Shown here in pieces: positions 21,610-32,877 of a stretch of 32,877 nucleotides of DNA (its first letter is position 1; every line of letters begins with the position of its first letter). The stretch is from Alphaproteobacteria bacterium. Lineage in GTDB: Bacteria > Pseudomonadota > Alphaproteobacteria > Rhodobacterales > Rhodobacteraceae. Made by a program: the position numbers and the translations under genes. The stretch spans positions 1 to 32,877 of the forward strand of contig JAUIIC010000017.1 of NCBI GenBank assembly GCA_030431935.1, in the 5' to 3' direction. The notes under the pieces were generated by a model, which saw nothing but the letters and a program-made list of their open reading frames with translations, was not told where the DNA came from and searched no databases.

Positions 21610-22266
21610 CCGGCTGCGTCTCCCAGGGCGGATAGAACTCACGCGCATAGAGCCGGGGGGCGCCCTCGGGCGGCAGCGACGCCGCGAAGGCGGGTCGCGC
21701 AGTTACCCTTCTGTACCAGGCATCCAGATCGGCGAAAAGTTCGATATGTGCAAAGTGGCGCGCCATGTAGATCGCCTGCGCGACCCCGATGTCCGCCGCC
21801 GAGAACCCGCCGTCCAGCAGGTGCGCGCGCCCCTTCAGGCGACCGTTCACCGCGCCATAGCACTTCTCCAGCCGCCGCGCCTCGATCTGCATGACGATGG
21901 GAGAGCGCATGCTGTCCTCGTAGAGGACGACATGCTGCTGGGTCAGCGCCGCGGTGTGCTGGCTGATCGTCTCTGCGAAATGCAGCCAGATCAGCCATTC
22001 GGCGCGCTCCTCCTCGCCCGGCGCGCGTCCGAGGCCCGCGGCGGGGAAGCGGTCGCACAGCACCTCGGCAATGGCGCCGCTTTCCCAGACGATGCGCCCG
22101 TCGATCTCGAGAGCGGGCACGCGCCCGGCCGGGTTCAGCGCAAGGTATTCCGGCGATCTGAGCCTTTTGTCAAAGGGATGCACGACGACATTGAAGTCCG
22201 CGCCGATCTCGTGCAGCAGCCAAAGCGCGCGCATGGACCGGGTTTCGTGGCAATGGTGCAGGCGGA

Positions 22267-22270
<4 letters not shown>
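21602..22270 (-). CDS. Glutathione S-transferase family protein
   Basis: 222 aa; thioredoxin-fold N-terminus MIRLHHCHETRSMRALWLLHEIGADFNVVVHPF...PEYLALNPAGRVPALEIDGRIVWESGAIAEVL; overlaps both neighbours. Confidence 0.88.
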
Positions 22271-24207
<1,937 letters not shown>

Positions 24208-24232
24208 GACCTGTCCTTCTCCGGCCCGGTCG

Positions 24233-25840
24233 TCACATGCGGAACACGCCGAAGCGTGTCTGCGGGATCGGGGCATTCAACGCCGCGGAAAGCGACAGCG
24301 ACAGGACCTGCCGGGTCCGCCGCGGATCGACAATGCCGTCATCCCAAAGCCGCGCCGAGGCATAGAGCGGGCGCGACTGTTCCTCGAACATCTCCAGCGT
24401 GGGACGCTTGAAGGCGGCCTCTTCCTCGGCGGACCAGCTGCCGCCCGCGCGCTCGATCGCGTCGCGCTTCACGGTGGCCAGCACGCCAGCCGCCTGCGGA
24501 CCGCCCATGACGGATATCCGGCTGTTCGGCCAGGTCCAGAGGAACCTCGGCTGGTAGGCGCGGCCCGCCATGCCATAGTTCCCGGCGCCGAAGCTGCCGC
24601 CGACGATCACGGTGACCTTGGGCACGGCAGTGGTGGCCACCGCGGTCACAAGCTTTGCACCGTGCCGTGCGATGCCCTCGTTCTCGTACTTTCGGCCCAC
24701 CATGAAGCCGGTGATGTTCTGCAGGAACACAAGCGGAATGCCGCGCTGGCTGCACAACTCGACGAAATGCGCGCCCTTCTGCGCGCTTTCGCTGAACAGA
24801 ACCCCGTTGTTGGCGATGATCCCCACCGGGCAGCCCATGACATGGGCAAAGCCCGTGACAAGCGTCTCGCCGAAGCGGGCCTTGAACTCGTCGAGGCGGC
24901 TGCCGTCGACGATGCGGGCGATCACCTCGCGGATGTCATAGGGCGTGGTCAGGCTGGCGGGGACGATGCCCAGGATCTCCTCGGGGTCGCAGGCGGGCTC
25001 CTCGGGGGATTGCCAGCGGACGGTGTCCGGCCTGCTCCGGTTCAGGGCGGCCACGGCCTGCCGGGCCAACGCGAGGGCATGGGCGTCGTCCTCGGCCAGG
25101 TAGTCGGCCACGCCCGACAGCCGCGTGTGGACATCGCCGCCGCCCAGGTCCTCGGCGCTGACGACCTCTCCGGTCGCGGCCCGGACCAGCGGCGGGCCGG
25201 CCAGGAAAATCGTCCCCTGGTCGCGCACGATGATCGAGACGTCGGACATGGCCGGAACATAGGCGCCGCCGGCGGTGCAACTGCCCATTACCACCGCGAT
25301 CTGCGGGATGCCGCGCGCGGACATGTTCGCCTGGTTGTAGAAGATGCGGCCGAAATGATCGCGGTCGGGGAAGACCTCGTCCTGGTTGGGCAGGTTGGCG
25401 CCGCCCGAATCCACCAGATAGACGCACGGCAGCGCGCATTCCGCGGCGATCTCCTGCGCGCGAAGGTGCTTTTTCACCGTCATCGGGTAGTAGGTGCCGC
25501 CCTTCACGGTGGCGTCGTTGCACACCAACATGACCTCTTGCCCATGGACGCGGCCGATGCCGGCGACGAGGCCCGCGCAAGGGGCCGCGCCGTCATAGAG
25601 GCCATGCGCCGCGGTGGCGCCGATCTCGAGGAAGGGCGAACCGGGGTCGAGCAGCGCCGCAACGCGGTCGCGGGGCAGCATCTTGCCGCGCGACAGGTGA
25701 CGGTCGCGCGCCTTGGCGCCCCCACCTTCGGCGGCCTGCGCCGCAGCCCGCGCAACCTCGTCCAGCGCGGCTAGATGCGCGGTTCGGTTGGCCGTGAACT
25801 CGGCCGAACCGGTCAGGACGTGCGAGCGTATGCGGGTCAT
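24233..25840 (-). CDS. liuB: Methylcrotonyl-CoA carboxylase subunit beta (carboxyltransferase)
   Basis: Start [70 protein letters not shown]; 535 aa. Confidence 0.95.
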   Translation of the reverse strand: MTRIRSHVLTGSAEFTANRTAHLAALDEVARAAAQAAEGGGAKARDRHLSRGKMLPRDRVAALLDPGSPFLEIGATAAHGLYDGAAPCAGLVAGIGRVHGQEVMLVCNDATVKGGTYYPMTVKKHLRAQEIAAECALPCVYLVDSGGANLPNQDEVFPDRDHFGRIFYNQANMSARGIPQIAVVMGSCTAGGAYVPAMSDVSIIVRDQGTIFLAGPPLVRAATGEVVSAEDLGGGDVHTRLSGVADYLAEDDAHALALARQAVAALNRSRPDTVRWQSPEEPACDPEEILGIVPASLTTPYDIREVIARIVDGSRLDEFKARFGETLVTGFAHVMGCPVGIIANNGVLFSESAQKGAHFVELCSQRGIPLVFLQNITGFMVGRKYENEGIARHGAKLVTAVATTAVPKVTVIVGGSFGAGNYGMAGRAYQPRFLWTWPNSRISVMGGPQAAGVLATVKRDAIERAGGSWSAEEEAAFKRPTLEMFEEQSRPLYASARLWDDGIVDPRRTRQVLSLSLSAALNAPIPQTRFGVFRM

Positions 25841-25859
25841 GGCGTTCGGGCGGGACGCG

Positions 25860-26315
25860 TCAGCGCGACCAGCCGCTCTCCTCCATCTGCAGGTTGCGAA
25901 GGGCGTGCTGGCGCAGGCGGCATTCGGCCAGCGCCGAGGCATAGCCGGTGGTGTCGCGGTCGTCGGCGGCGGCCAGCGCGCAGTCGGCCTCGACGAAGGC
26001 ATCCCAGGCGGCGGCGGCCTCGGCGGCGCCGGGCAGCTCCGGCGGATAGCCCAGGAAATTCAGCCGGTCCTGCCAATAGGCGGCCTCGCCGTTCAGGCAG
26101 GCGGATTCTACGGGCGTCGCCCAGCCGTGGCGGCGCAGGCAATCCTCTGCCGCCGAGCCGATGCAGGCCATGCGCCCGGCGGGATCGGGGGTGGAGCCCA
26201 GGCATTCGTCCAGCACGCCGCCCGACGGGTCAAAGCTGAACTCCTGCGCCGTGGCGGGCGCGGCCAGGGCAATCAGCGCCCCGGCAAGGGCGGCCCGGAT
26301 GGTGAAGACCCTCAT
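25860..26315 (-). CDS. Secreted LprI/DUF1311-like Cys-rich protein (copy 1)
   Basis: 151 aa; signal peptide ending [27 protein letters not shown] resembles DUF1311 core; 4-bp overlap with copy 2. Confidence 0.72.
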   Translation of the reverse strand: MRVFTIRAALAGALIALAAPATAQEFSFDPSGGVLDECLGSTPDPAGRMACIGSAAEDCLRRHGWATPVESACLNGEAAYWQDRLNFLGYPPELPGAAEAAAAWDAFVEADCALAAADDRDTTGYASALAECRLRQHALRNLQMEESGWSR

Positions 26316-26815
26316 TCCAACCCCGCCTTCTCAAGGTAAAGCGTCTGTTCCGCGGTCATCCGCAGCAGGCAGCCCAGCGTTGCGGGGCCACCCCCCGTGC
26401 CGCCGCCCCACCAGCTGCGTTCATAGGCGCAGGTCGCGTCGCGAAAGGGGATCCAGGCCCGCTGCATGTCGCGCAGGGCGGGCGCCTTGGGGGGCACGCT
26501 GGCCATGCCCTGGAACTGCGCGTCATCGGCGCGTTCGCGGGCCATCAGCCGCTGGTAGGCGGCATTCAGGCGCGCGTCCCACCATTGCAGTTCCCGGTCG
26601 ATGCAGCCGCCCATGCCCACGGTGGTGGACCCCATCGGCGTGGCGTCCATGCAGCGGTTGGCAGAGGTGCCGATGCAGGCGCGTTGCCCCTCGGCATCCG
26701 CGCCGGCCCGGTCGAGACAGGCACGGGTGTGGCGGATGTCGAAGGACAACTCCTGCGCGGTGGCGGGAAGGGCCAGCGCCAGCAGGCAGGCAAGCCCGGT
26801 GAGGCGGGCGATCAT
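26312..26815 (-). CDS. Secreted LprI/DUF1311-like Cys-rich protein (copy 2)
   Basis: 167 aa from MIARLTGLACLLALALPATAQ|ELSFD; GGCIDRELQWWDARLNAAYQRLM is a typical DUF1311 core. Confidence 0.78.
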   Translation of the reverse strand: MIARLTGLACLLALALPATAQELSFDIRHTRACLDRAGADAEGQRACIGTSANRCMDATPMGSTTVGMGGCIDRELQWWDARLNAAYQRLMARERADDAQFQGMASVPPKAPALRDMQRAWIPFRDATCAYERSWWGGGTGGGPATLGCLLRMTAEQTLYLEKAGLE

Positions 26816-26820
26816 TCCCC

Positions 26821-27984
26821 CTACCCCATCTTCGCCATCAGTTCGCGCCCGATCAGCATGCGCCGGATCTCCGAGGTGCCGGCCCCGATCTCCATCAGCT
26901 TGGCGTCGCGCATGATGCGCGACAGGGGCGAGTCGCTCAGGAACCCCGCGCCGCCCATGGCCTGAACCCCCTGCACTGCCATCTCCATCGCCTTTTCCGA
27001 GGCATAGAGCACGCAACCCGCGGCGTCCTGCCGTGTGACCTCGCCCCGGTCGCAGGCCTTGGCGACCTCGTAGACATAGGCGCGGCAGGCGTTCATCGTC
27101 GAATAGATGTCGGCGATCTTGCCCTGCATCAGCTGGAAGTCCCCGATGCGCTGGCCGAACTGCCGCCGTTCGGCCATGTAGGGCATGATGTGGTCGAGGA
27201 TCGCGGCCATAATGCCGGTGCCGATGCCAGACAGCACCACGCGTTCGTAGTCGAGCCCCGACATCAGCACGCGCACGCCCTTGCCCTCCTCGCCCAGCAC
27301 GTTCTCGAACGGCACCTCCACGTCCTCGAAGATCAGCTCGGCCGTGTTCGAGCCGCGCATCCCCATCTTGTCGAAATGCGGACTGGTCGAGAAGCCGGTC
27401 ATGGATTTCTCGATCAGGAAGGCGGTGATGCCCTTTGATCCCGCGTCTGGGCCCGTCTTGCCGTAGACCACCAGCGTGTCGGCGTCGGGGCCGTTGGTGA
27501 TCCAGTATTTCGTGCCGTTCAGGACGTAGCGGTCGTTCTTCTTCTCGGCGCGCAGCTTCATGCCCACCACGTCAGAGCCCGCGCCGGCCTCGGACATGGC
27601 CAGCGCGCCGACATGGTCGCCGCTGATGAGGCCGGGCAGGTAGCGGCGCTTCTGTTCCTCGGTGCCGTTCAGGCGGATCTGGTTGACGCAGAGGTTGGAA
27701 TGGGCCCCGTAGGACAGGGACACGCTGGCACTGGCGCGCGCGATCTCCTCGACCGCGACGGTGTGCGCGAGATATCCCATCCCCGCGCCGCCATACTCTT
27801 CCTCGACGGTGATGCCGAGCAGGCCGAGATCGCCCATCTCGCGCCAGAGCCCGGCGGGAAAGACGTTCTGCCGGTCGATGTCGGCGGCGATGGGGGCGAC
27901 ACGCTCCTGCGCCCAGCGATGCACCATGTCGCGCAGCTGGGCGATGTCCTCGCCCAGGTCGAAGGTCATCGACGAGGTGAACAT
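26821..27984 (-). CDS. liuA: Isovaleryl-CoA dehydrogenase
   Basis: 387 aa; acyl-CoA dehydrogenase motifs ([91 protein letters not shown]). Confidence 0.95.
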   Translation of the reverse strand: MFTSSMTFDLGEDIAQLRDMVHRWAQERVAPIAADIDRQNVFPAGLWREMGDLGLLGITVEEEYGGAGMGYLAHTVAVEEIARASASVSLSYGAHSNLCVNQIRLNGTEEQKRRYLPGLISGDHVGALAMSEAGAGSDVVGMKLRAEKKNDRYVLNGTKYWITNGPDADTLVVYGKTGPDAGSKGITAFLIEKSMTGFSTSPHFDKMGMRGSNTAELIFEDVEVPFENVLGEEGKGVRVLMSGLDYERVVLSGIGTGIMAAILDHIMPYMAERRQFGQRIGDFQLMQGKIADIYSTMNACRAYVYEVAKACDRGEVTRQDAAGCVLYASEKAMEMAVQGVQAMGGAGFLSDSPLSRIMRDAKLMEIGAGTSEIRRMLIGRELMAKMG

Positions 27985-28007
27985 GGGCAGCTCTCCCGGC
28001 GAATTAT

Positions 28008-28021
28008 TGAACGCTTGTTCA
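28008..28021. promoter_or_regulatory. Candidate operator: inverted repeat TGAAC-N4-GTTCA upstream of liuA
   Basis: Perfect 5-bp arms (TGAACgcttGTTCA) centred about 30 bp upstream of the liuA ATG in the short AT-richer gap. Confidence 0.45.
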
Positions 28022-28080
28022 TTTCTTATGCCCCGTCGCCCGCGCCGTCAACAGCGCCGTTTGGCAGTCGGCCAGCGGAG

Positions 28081-29292
28081 CTATTCGGCGGCAGCGTTCG
28101 ATTGCCAGACGCCAGAAACTTCGGCCCTGATGATGCGGGCGATCTGGGCGCAGTCGTCCAGGCTGAAGGTGAGGGGCAGGCGCATGTCGACCAGCCCCGC
28201 CAACACCCGGTCCGTCTGGGGCAGCCTGCCCGGCGCCGCGTAGCGCCAATGGGCATAGCGCGAGGTGAAGGCCGCGGGTTCTGCGGCGCCGAACCATTTC
28301 AGCTCGACCCCGCGGGCCTTGCAGCGAGCCACGACATCCTGAACAGCTTCGGGCACCCATCCCGGTAGAAGCACCTGGAAGGATGAGCCGACATAGGCCT
28401 CGGCGGCGGGACGCTCGATGATCTGCAGTCCCGGCGTATCGCGCAGGCCGTCCTCAAGCGCGCGGTAGCGTGCGTTCCACGCGGCGCATTGCGCGTCGAG
28501 CCGACGCAGCTGGGGCCGCAGGATCGCCGCGCGCAGGTTGTCCATCCGGCTGGAGATGTTGGGCACGTCGTAGCGGTGCCGCTCGAACACCTCTGGCCCC
28601 GGTGCCGCGAGGTGCCGTTCGTACAGCATGTAGCTGCCCGACAGGAGAACGGCCCGTGCCGCCAGGTCGGGATCGTCGGTGACAAGAAACCCGCCCTCGC
28701 CCGAATTCATGTGCTTGTAGGTCTGGGTGGAATAGCAGCCCATGACCCCGTGCCGCCCCGAAGGCACGCCGTTCCAGGCCGCCCCCATCGTGTGCGCGCA
28801 GTCCTCGACCACGGGAAGCCCGGCGGCGTCGCAGATCGCCATCAGCCGGTCCATGTCGCAGATGTGCCCGCGCATGTGGCTGAGCAGCAGGCACCGGGCC
28901 CCGGTCGTGACGACCTTCGACGCCAGGTCGTCGAGATCGATCGTCAGCGCCTCGGTGGTCTCCACGAAGACGGGCCGCGCCCCCACGCTGGCGATGGCCC
29001 CGGGCACCGGCGCCAGGGTAAACGCGTTCGACAGGACCACATCGCCGGGCCCGACCCCGAGGGCACGCAGCGCCGTGGACATGGCGGCCCCACCGGACGC
29101 GTTGGCAAGGCAGTAGCGCGCACCGGTATAGGCGGCGAACTCCTGTTCCAGGAGCGCGGTCTCTCCAACCTCGCCGGGCTTGAGGTTGTATCGGTGCAGG
29201 CGGCCATGCCCAAGGACGTCGAGCGCCGCGGCGACGGCCTCTTCGGGGAGCGGTTCCTGCTGGGTGAAAGAGCCTTTGAAGACTTCGGTCAT
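28081..29292 (-). CDS. DegT/DnrJ/EryC1/StrS (AHBA_syn) family PLP aminotransferase
   Basis: 403 aa from MTEVFKGSFTQQEPLPEEAV; VVEDCAHTMGAAWNG, CYSTQTYKHMNSGEGGFLVT (PLP lysine), NISSRMDNLRAAILRPQL. Confidence 0.87.
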   Translation of the reverse strand: MTEVFKGSFTQQEPLPEEAVAAALDVLGHGRLHRYNLKPGEVGETALLEQEFAAYTGARYCLANASGGAAMSTALRALGVGPGDVVLSNAFTLAPVPGAIASVGARPVFVETTEALTIDLDDLASKVVTTGARCLLLSHMRGHICDMDRLMAICDAAGLPVVEDCAHTMGAAWNGVPSGRHGVMGCYSTQTYKHMNSGEGGFLVTDDPDLAARAVLLSGSYMLYERHLAAPGPEVFERHRYDVPNISSRMDNLRAAILRPQLRRLDAQCAAWNARYRALEDGLRDTPGLQIIERPAAEAYVGSSFQVLLPGWVPEAVQDVVARCKARGVELKWFGAAEPAAFTSRYAHWRYAAPGRLPQTDRVLAGLVDMRLPLTFSLDDCAQIARIIRAEVSGVWQSNAAAE

Positions 29293-29335
29293 GACGCACC
29301 TCCGGTGCCGATGGTGGGACGGCGCGGCACCGGCG

Positions 29336-30007
29336 TCAATCGCGCCCGAGCAGGCCGATGGCGATGTCCGCAAGATCAGCATAGCTTTCAAGATAGGCCT
29401 CGGCATGCAGGCGTTCGATCCCGCGCCCCTCGGGACCGAAGGTTACCAGCACGGCGGGCACTCCGGCGGCCCGCGCGGTCAGCCTGTCGGTTTCGGTGTC
29501 CCCCACCAGGAGAGATCGCGCCAACGATCCGCCCGCCTGCTCGACAGAGGCGACATAGGGCAGCGGGTCGGGCTTGCGCACCGGGAAGGACCCTGCGCCG
29601 ACCAGCGAGGCGAACAGGTCCCTGACCCCCAGCCTGCGGATCAGCGTCTCGGCGAGATCGACGGGCTTGTTGGTGCAGATACCCACGGCGAACCCCTGCG
29701 AGCGCAGGGTCTCGATCGCCTCTGCCGCGCCGGGATAGAGCCGGGTTTCCCGGTCGATCCCTTCGGCGTAGTCGGCCAGCAGCGCGTGGTAGTCGCGGTC
29801 CGCGGTGTCGGTGTCGGGCGCAAGGCCCAGCCGTTCGTATCCAAGCCGAAGCATCGCCCGGCCCCCGTGAAAGGCGGTCAGCTTGTCGGCTTGCGGGTCC
29901 AGCGGGCCGCCAAGCCCCCGCTTGACGAACTGCGCGTTGGCCGCGGCCAGCAGGTCCGCGCTCGTGTCCGCAAGCGTTCCGTCAAGATCGAGGATCACTG
30001 TTCGCAT
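29336..30007 (-). CDS. gph: HAD-family hydrolase, phosphoglycolate phosphatase-like
   Basis: MRTVILDLDGTLADTSADLLAAANA; GICTNKPVDLAETLIRRLG; KPDPLPYV; LLVGDTETDRLTARAAGVP; 223 aa. Confidence 0.87.
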   Translation of the reverse strand: MRTVILDLDGTLADTSADLLAAANAQFVKRGLGGPLDPQADKLTAFHGGRAMLRLGYERLGLAPDTDTADRDYHALLADYAEGIDRETRLYPGAAEAIETLRSQGFAVGICTNKPVDLAETLIRRLGVRDLFASLVGAGSFPVRKPDPLPYVASVEQAGGSLARSLLVGDTETDRLTARAAGVPAVLVTFGPEGRGIERLHAEAYLESYADLADIAIGLLGRD

Positions 30008-30071
30008 GGTCACTCCATCGGCAATGGCTCGCCGGTTTCCGTCGTGGAACCTGCCCCGCCCCATGCTCCAC

Positions 30072-30100
30072 TTGCAGAGTGAGACGAGTTGGGCAATACC
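30072..30100 (+). promoter_or_regulatory. Weak candidate sigma70-like promoter for glmU (TTGCAG-N17-AATACC)
   Basis: Hexamer spacing of 17 nt in the divergent gph/glmU gap, 28 nt upstream of the glmU ATG; consensus match poor at -10. Confidence 0.25.
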
Positions 30101-30128
30101 CCGAGGCGCCGCAACCCAGAGGAGCCTC

Positions 30129-31481
30129 ATGGCAAGCGCACTTATCGTCCTGGCCGCCGGTCTCGGGACCCGCATGAAGTCGGACCTGCCGAAAGTGCTG
30201 CACGAGGTCGGAGGGCTTCCGCTGTTCGCCCATGCGATCGCGTCGGGAACCGCGTTGGAGCCCGAACGCACGGTGCTGGTCGTGGGACACGGGGCCGAGG
30301 CGGTCGGCAAGGCCGCCGAGGGGCTGGACCCGGCGCCGGCGCTCGCCGTGCAGGGCGAACGGCTGGGAACGGCGCATGCCGTGGCCCAGGCGCGCGCGGC
30401 GCTAGAGGGGTTCGAGGGCGACGCCTTTGTCCTTTACGGCGATACCCCGTTCATAAGCCCGGAGACGCTCGAACGCATGGCCGAGGCGCGCGCGGCGGGC
30501 CACGCCGTCGTCGTGCTGGGCTTCAAGGCCGCCGACCCCGGGCGGTACGGCCGTCTTGTCATGTCGGGCGACAGCCTGGAACGGATCGTGGAATTCAAGG
30601 ACGCGTTGCCGGAAGAACGCGCGATCACGCTGTGCAACAGCGGCGTGGTGGCGGCCGACGCAACGACGCTTTTCGACCTGATCGACGCGGTGGGCAACGA
30701 CAATGCGGCGGGTGAGTATTACCTGACCGACATCGTCGCCATCGCGCGGTCGCGCGGGCTGAGCGCGACGGCGGTGACCTGCGACGAGGCCGAGACCCTG
30801 GGCGTGGACACGCGCGAACGCCTTGCCGAGGCGGAAGCGATCTTCCAGGCCCGCGCACGGGCTGAGGCGCTGGACATCGGCGTGACGATGCAGGCCCCCG
30901 AGACGGTGTTCTTTGCGCATGATACCGTGATCGGGCGCGACGTGGTGATCGAGCCCAACGTGGTCTTCGGCCCGGGTGTCACCGTGGAAAGCGGCGCGCG
31001 CATCCGCGCCTTCAGCCATCTGGAGGGCTGCCATGTCGGCGCGCGCGCCGTCATCGGGCCCTATGCAAGGCTGCGCCCCGGCGCGGAACTGGGCAACGAC
31101 ACGCGGGTCGGAAACTTCGTCGAGATCAAAAATGCCATCCTCGGCGACGGCGCCAAGGCCAACCACCTCACCTATATCGGCGATGCCGAGGTGGGCGCGC
31201 GCACGAACATCGGGGCCGGCACTGTCACCTGCAACTACGACGGCGTCTTCAAGTATCGCACCGTCATCGGCGAGGATGCGTTCATCGGCTCTGACACGAT
31301 GCTGGTGGCGCCGGTCACGCTCGGGGACCGCGCGATGACGGCCTCGGGGTCGGTCATCACCAAGGACATCCCCGCCGGGGGGCTCGGGCTGGGGCGTGCC
31401 GTGCAGGAAACCAAGGAAGGCCTCGGGGCACGCATCATGGACAAGCTGCGCGCCCGCAAGGCGGCAAAGTCGAAGGGATAG
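30129..31481 (+). CDS. glmU: Bifunctional UDP-GlcNAc pyrophosphorylase / glucosamine-1-phosphate acetyltransferase
   Basis: MASALIVLAAGLGTRMKSDLPKVLHEVGG; LbH hexapeptide C terminus; GAGTVTCNYDGVFKYRTVIGEDAFIGSDTMLVAPV; preceded by GAGG ribosome-binding site. Confidence 0.97.
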   Translation: MASALIVLAAGLGTRMKSDLPKVLHEVGGLPLFAHAIASGTALEPERTVLVVGHGAEAVGKAAEGLDPAPALAVQGERLGTAHAVAQARAALEGFEGDAFVLYGDTPFISPETLERMAEARAAGHAVVVLGFKAADPGRYGRLVMSGDSLERIVEFKDALPEERAITLCNSGVVAADATTLFDLIDAVGNDNAAGEYYLTDIVAIARSRGLSATAVTCDEAETLGVDTRERLAEAEAIFQARARAEALDIGVTMQAPETVFFAHDTVIGRDVVIEPNVVFGPGVTVESGARIRAFSHLEGCHVGARAVIGPYARLRPGAELGNDTRVGNFVEIKNAILGDGAKANHLTYIGDAEVGARTNIGAGTVTCNYDGVFKYRTVIGEDAFIGSDTMLVAPVTLGDRAMTASGSVITKDIPAGGLGLGRAVQETKEGLGARIMDKLRARKAAKSKG

Positions 31482-31484
31482 GGC

Positions 31485-32877
31485 ATGTGCGGAATCGTCG
31501 GCATACTCGGAAACCACGAAGCCTCGCCCATCCTTGTGGATGCGCTGCGACGGCTGGAATACCGCGGCTATGACAGTGCGGGCATCGCCACGGTCAACGA
31601 AAGGCGCAGCCTCGACCGACGCCGCGCCATCGGCAAGCTGGTCAACCTCGCCGACCTGCTGGTGCATCAGCCACTGCCGGGCAAGGCCGGGATTGGCCAC
31701 ACCCGCTGGGCCACGCATGGCGCGCCCACCGAGGGCAACGCGCACCCGCACCGTGCCGGGCGTGTGGCCGTGGTGCACAACGGGATCATCGAGAACTTCC
31801 GCGACCTTAAGGAAGAGCTTTCCAACGTGGGGGCCGAGTTCCATTCCGACACCGACACCGAAACCGTCGCCGTGCTGGCCGAGCACTACCTCTCGCAAGG
31901 GCTGTCGCCCCGCGACGCGGCCGAACAGACGATCGCCCGCCTGCATGGGGCCTTTGCCCTGTGCTTCCTGTTCGACGGCGAAGATGACCTGCTGATCGCC
32001 GCGCGCAAGGGATCGCCGCTGGCCATCGGGCATGGCGACGGTGAGGTCTTCGTCGGATCGGACGCCATCGCGCTGGCCCCGCTGACGGACCGGATCACCT
32101 ACCTGGAAGAAGGCGACTGGGCCGTGCTCACCCGCGACAGCGTCGAAATCATCGACGCGGGGGGCCGCCGCGCGAACCGCCCGGTCAAGGTCGTCCAGAT
32201 CGACACCACGCGGATCGAGAAGGGCGGATACCGCCACTTCATGGCCAAGGAGATCGCCGAACAGCCGATGGTGATCGGTGATGCGATCCAGCGTTACCTG
32301 AACACCGAGGGCACCGCGCTGGCCCTGCCCGACGGGGTGCCGGACTTCGCGCAGGTCGATCGCCTGACCATGGTGGCCTGCGGCACCGCCTTCTACGCCT
32401 GCCTCACCGCGAAATACTGGTTCGAGCAGGTGGCCGGCCTGCCCGTCGAGGTCGATGTCGCAAGCGAGTTCCGCTACCGCGAACCGCCGGTCACCCCGCG
32501 CACCGTGGGCATCTTCGTCAGCCAGTCGGGCGAGACCGCCGACACCCTGGCCGCCCTGCGCTACATGGCGGGCAAGGCCGATGCGATCCTGTCGGTGGTC
32601 AATGTCGCCGAAAGCTCGATCGCGCGCGAAAGCGACCTCGCCCTGCCGATCCACGCGGGCGCCGAGATCGGCGTCGCCTCGACCAAGGCGTTCACCTGCC
32701 AGCTGACCGTGCTGGCGCTGTTGGCGCTGAAGGCGGCGCATGACAGGGGTCGGCTGGACGACGCGGGCCTTGCGCGCCAGATCGCGGCGCTGCGCAGCAT
32801 CCCGGGGCTGGTGAACCAGACGCTGGACCGCGCGGCCGAGATCGAGGACGCAGCCTATGCCCTGGCCGAGGCGCGCG
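31485..32877 (+). CDS. glmS: Glutamine--fructose-6-phosphate aminotransferase (truncated at window edge)
   Basis: Manual translation: MCGIVGILGNHEASPILVDALRRLEYRGYDSAGIATV...GIGHTRWATHGAPTEGNAHPH...ACGTAFYACLTAKYWFE...SQSGETADTLAALRY...; open to window end, hence absent from ORF track. Confidence 0.97.
   Translation, partial: MCGIVGILGNHEASPILVDALRRLEYRGYDSAGIATVNERRSLDRRRAIGKLVNLADLLVHQPLPGKAGIGHTRWATHGAPTEGNAHPHRAGRVAVVHNGIIENFRDLKEELSNVGAEFHSDTDTETVAVLAEHYLSQGLSPRDAAEQTIARLHGAFALCFLFDGEDDLLIAARKGSPLAIGHGDGEVFVGSDAIALAPLTDRITYLEEGDWAVLTRDSVEIIDAGGRRANRPVKVVQIDTTRIEKGGYRHFMAKEIAEQPMVIGDAIQRYLNTEGTALALPDGVPDFAQVDRLTMVACGTAFYACLTAKYWFEQVAGLPVEVDVASEFRYREPPVTPRTVGIFVSQSGETADTLAALRYMAGKADAILSVVNVAESSIARESDLALPIHAGAEIGVASTKAFTCQLTVLALLALKAAHDRGRLDDAGLARQIAALRSIPGLVNQTLDRAAEIEDAAYALAEAR

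Noticed and set aside
30402-32741. 779-aa minus-strand ORF antisense to glmU and glmS (longest ORF in the track)
   Set aside because: Spans two genuine conserved genes on the opposite strand; composition rich in H/R/G/D with no recognisable motif; typical stop-free shadow frame in high-GC DNA.

Overview
High-GC alphaproteobacterial window, most likely Rhodobacterales/Paracoccaceae-like by gene content (inference). Reading from the right edge on the minus strand, it holds: (i) a two-gene unit of a HAD/phosphoglycolate-phosphatase-like gene and a DegT/AHBA-type aminotransferase; (ii) a leucine/isovalerate (liu) catabolic cluster: isovaleryl-CoA dehydrogenase, two tandem LprI/DUF1311-like secreted proteins, MCC beta, MCC alpha, a GST-family protein, HMG-CoA lyase, enoyl-CoA hydratase and a small membrane protein; (iii) a complete 14-gene complex I operon nuoA-N followed by birA (truncated at the left edge). 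Divergently on the plus strand are glmU and glmS (truncated at the right edge). The core genes are ordinary. The unusual part is the nuo operon, which carries about nine accessory ORFs between its core subunits: a 122-aa membrane protein, three unrelated lipoproteins, a membrane-anchored HhH protein paralogous to a C-terminal fusion on NuoE, a DUF5337-like protein, a DUF3291-like protein, a degenerate methyltransferase-like protein, and a 38-aa single-TM micro-ORF between nuoJ and nuoK. Interleaved unidentified ORFs are known in Rhodobacter nuo operons, so this is an under-characterised system rather than a proven new one. No tRNA, rRNA, CRISPR or mobile element was recognised.
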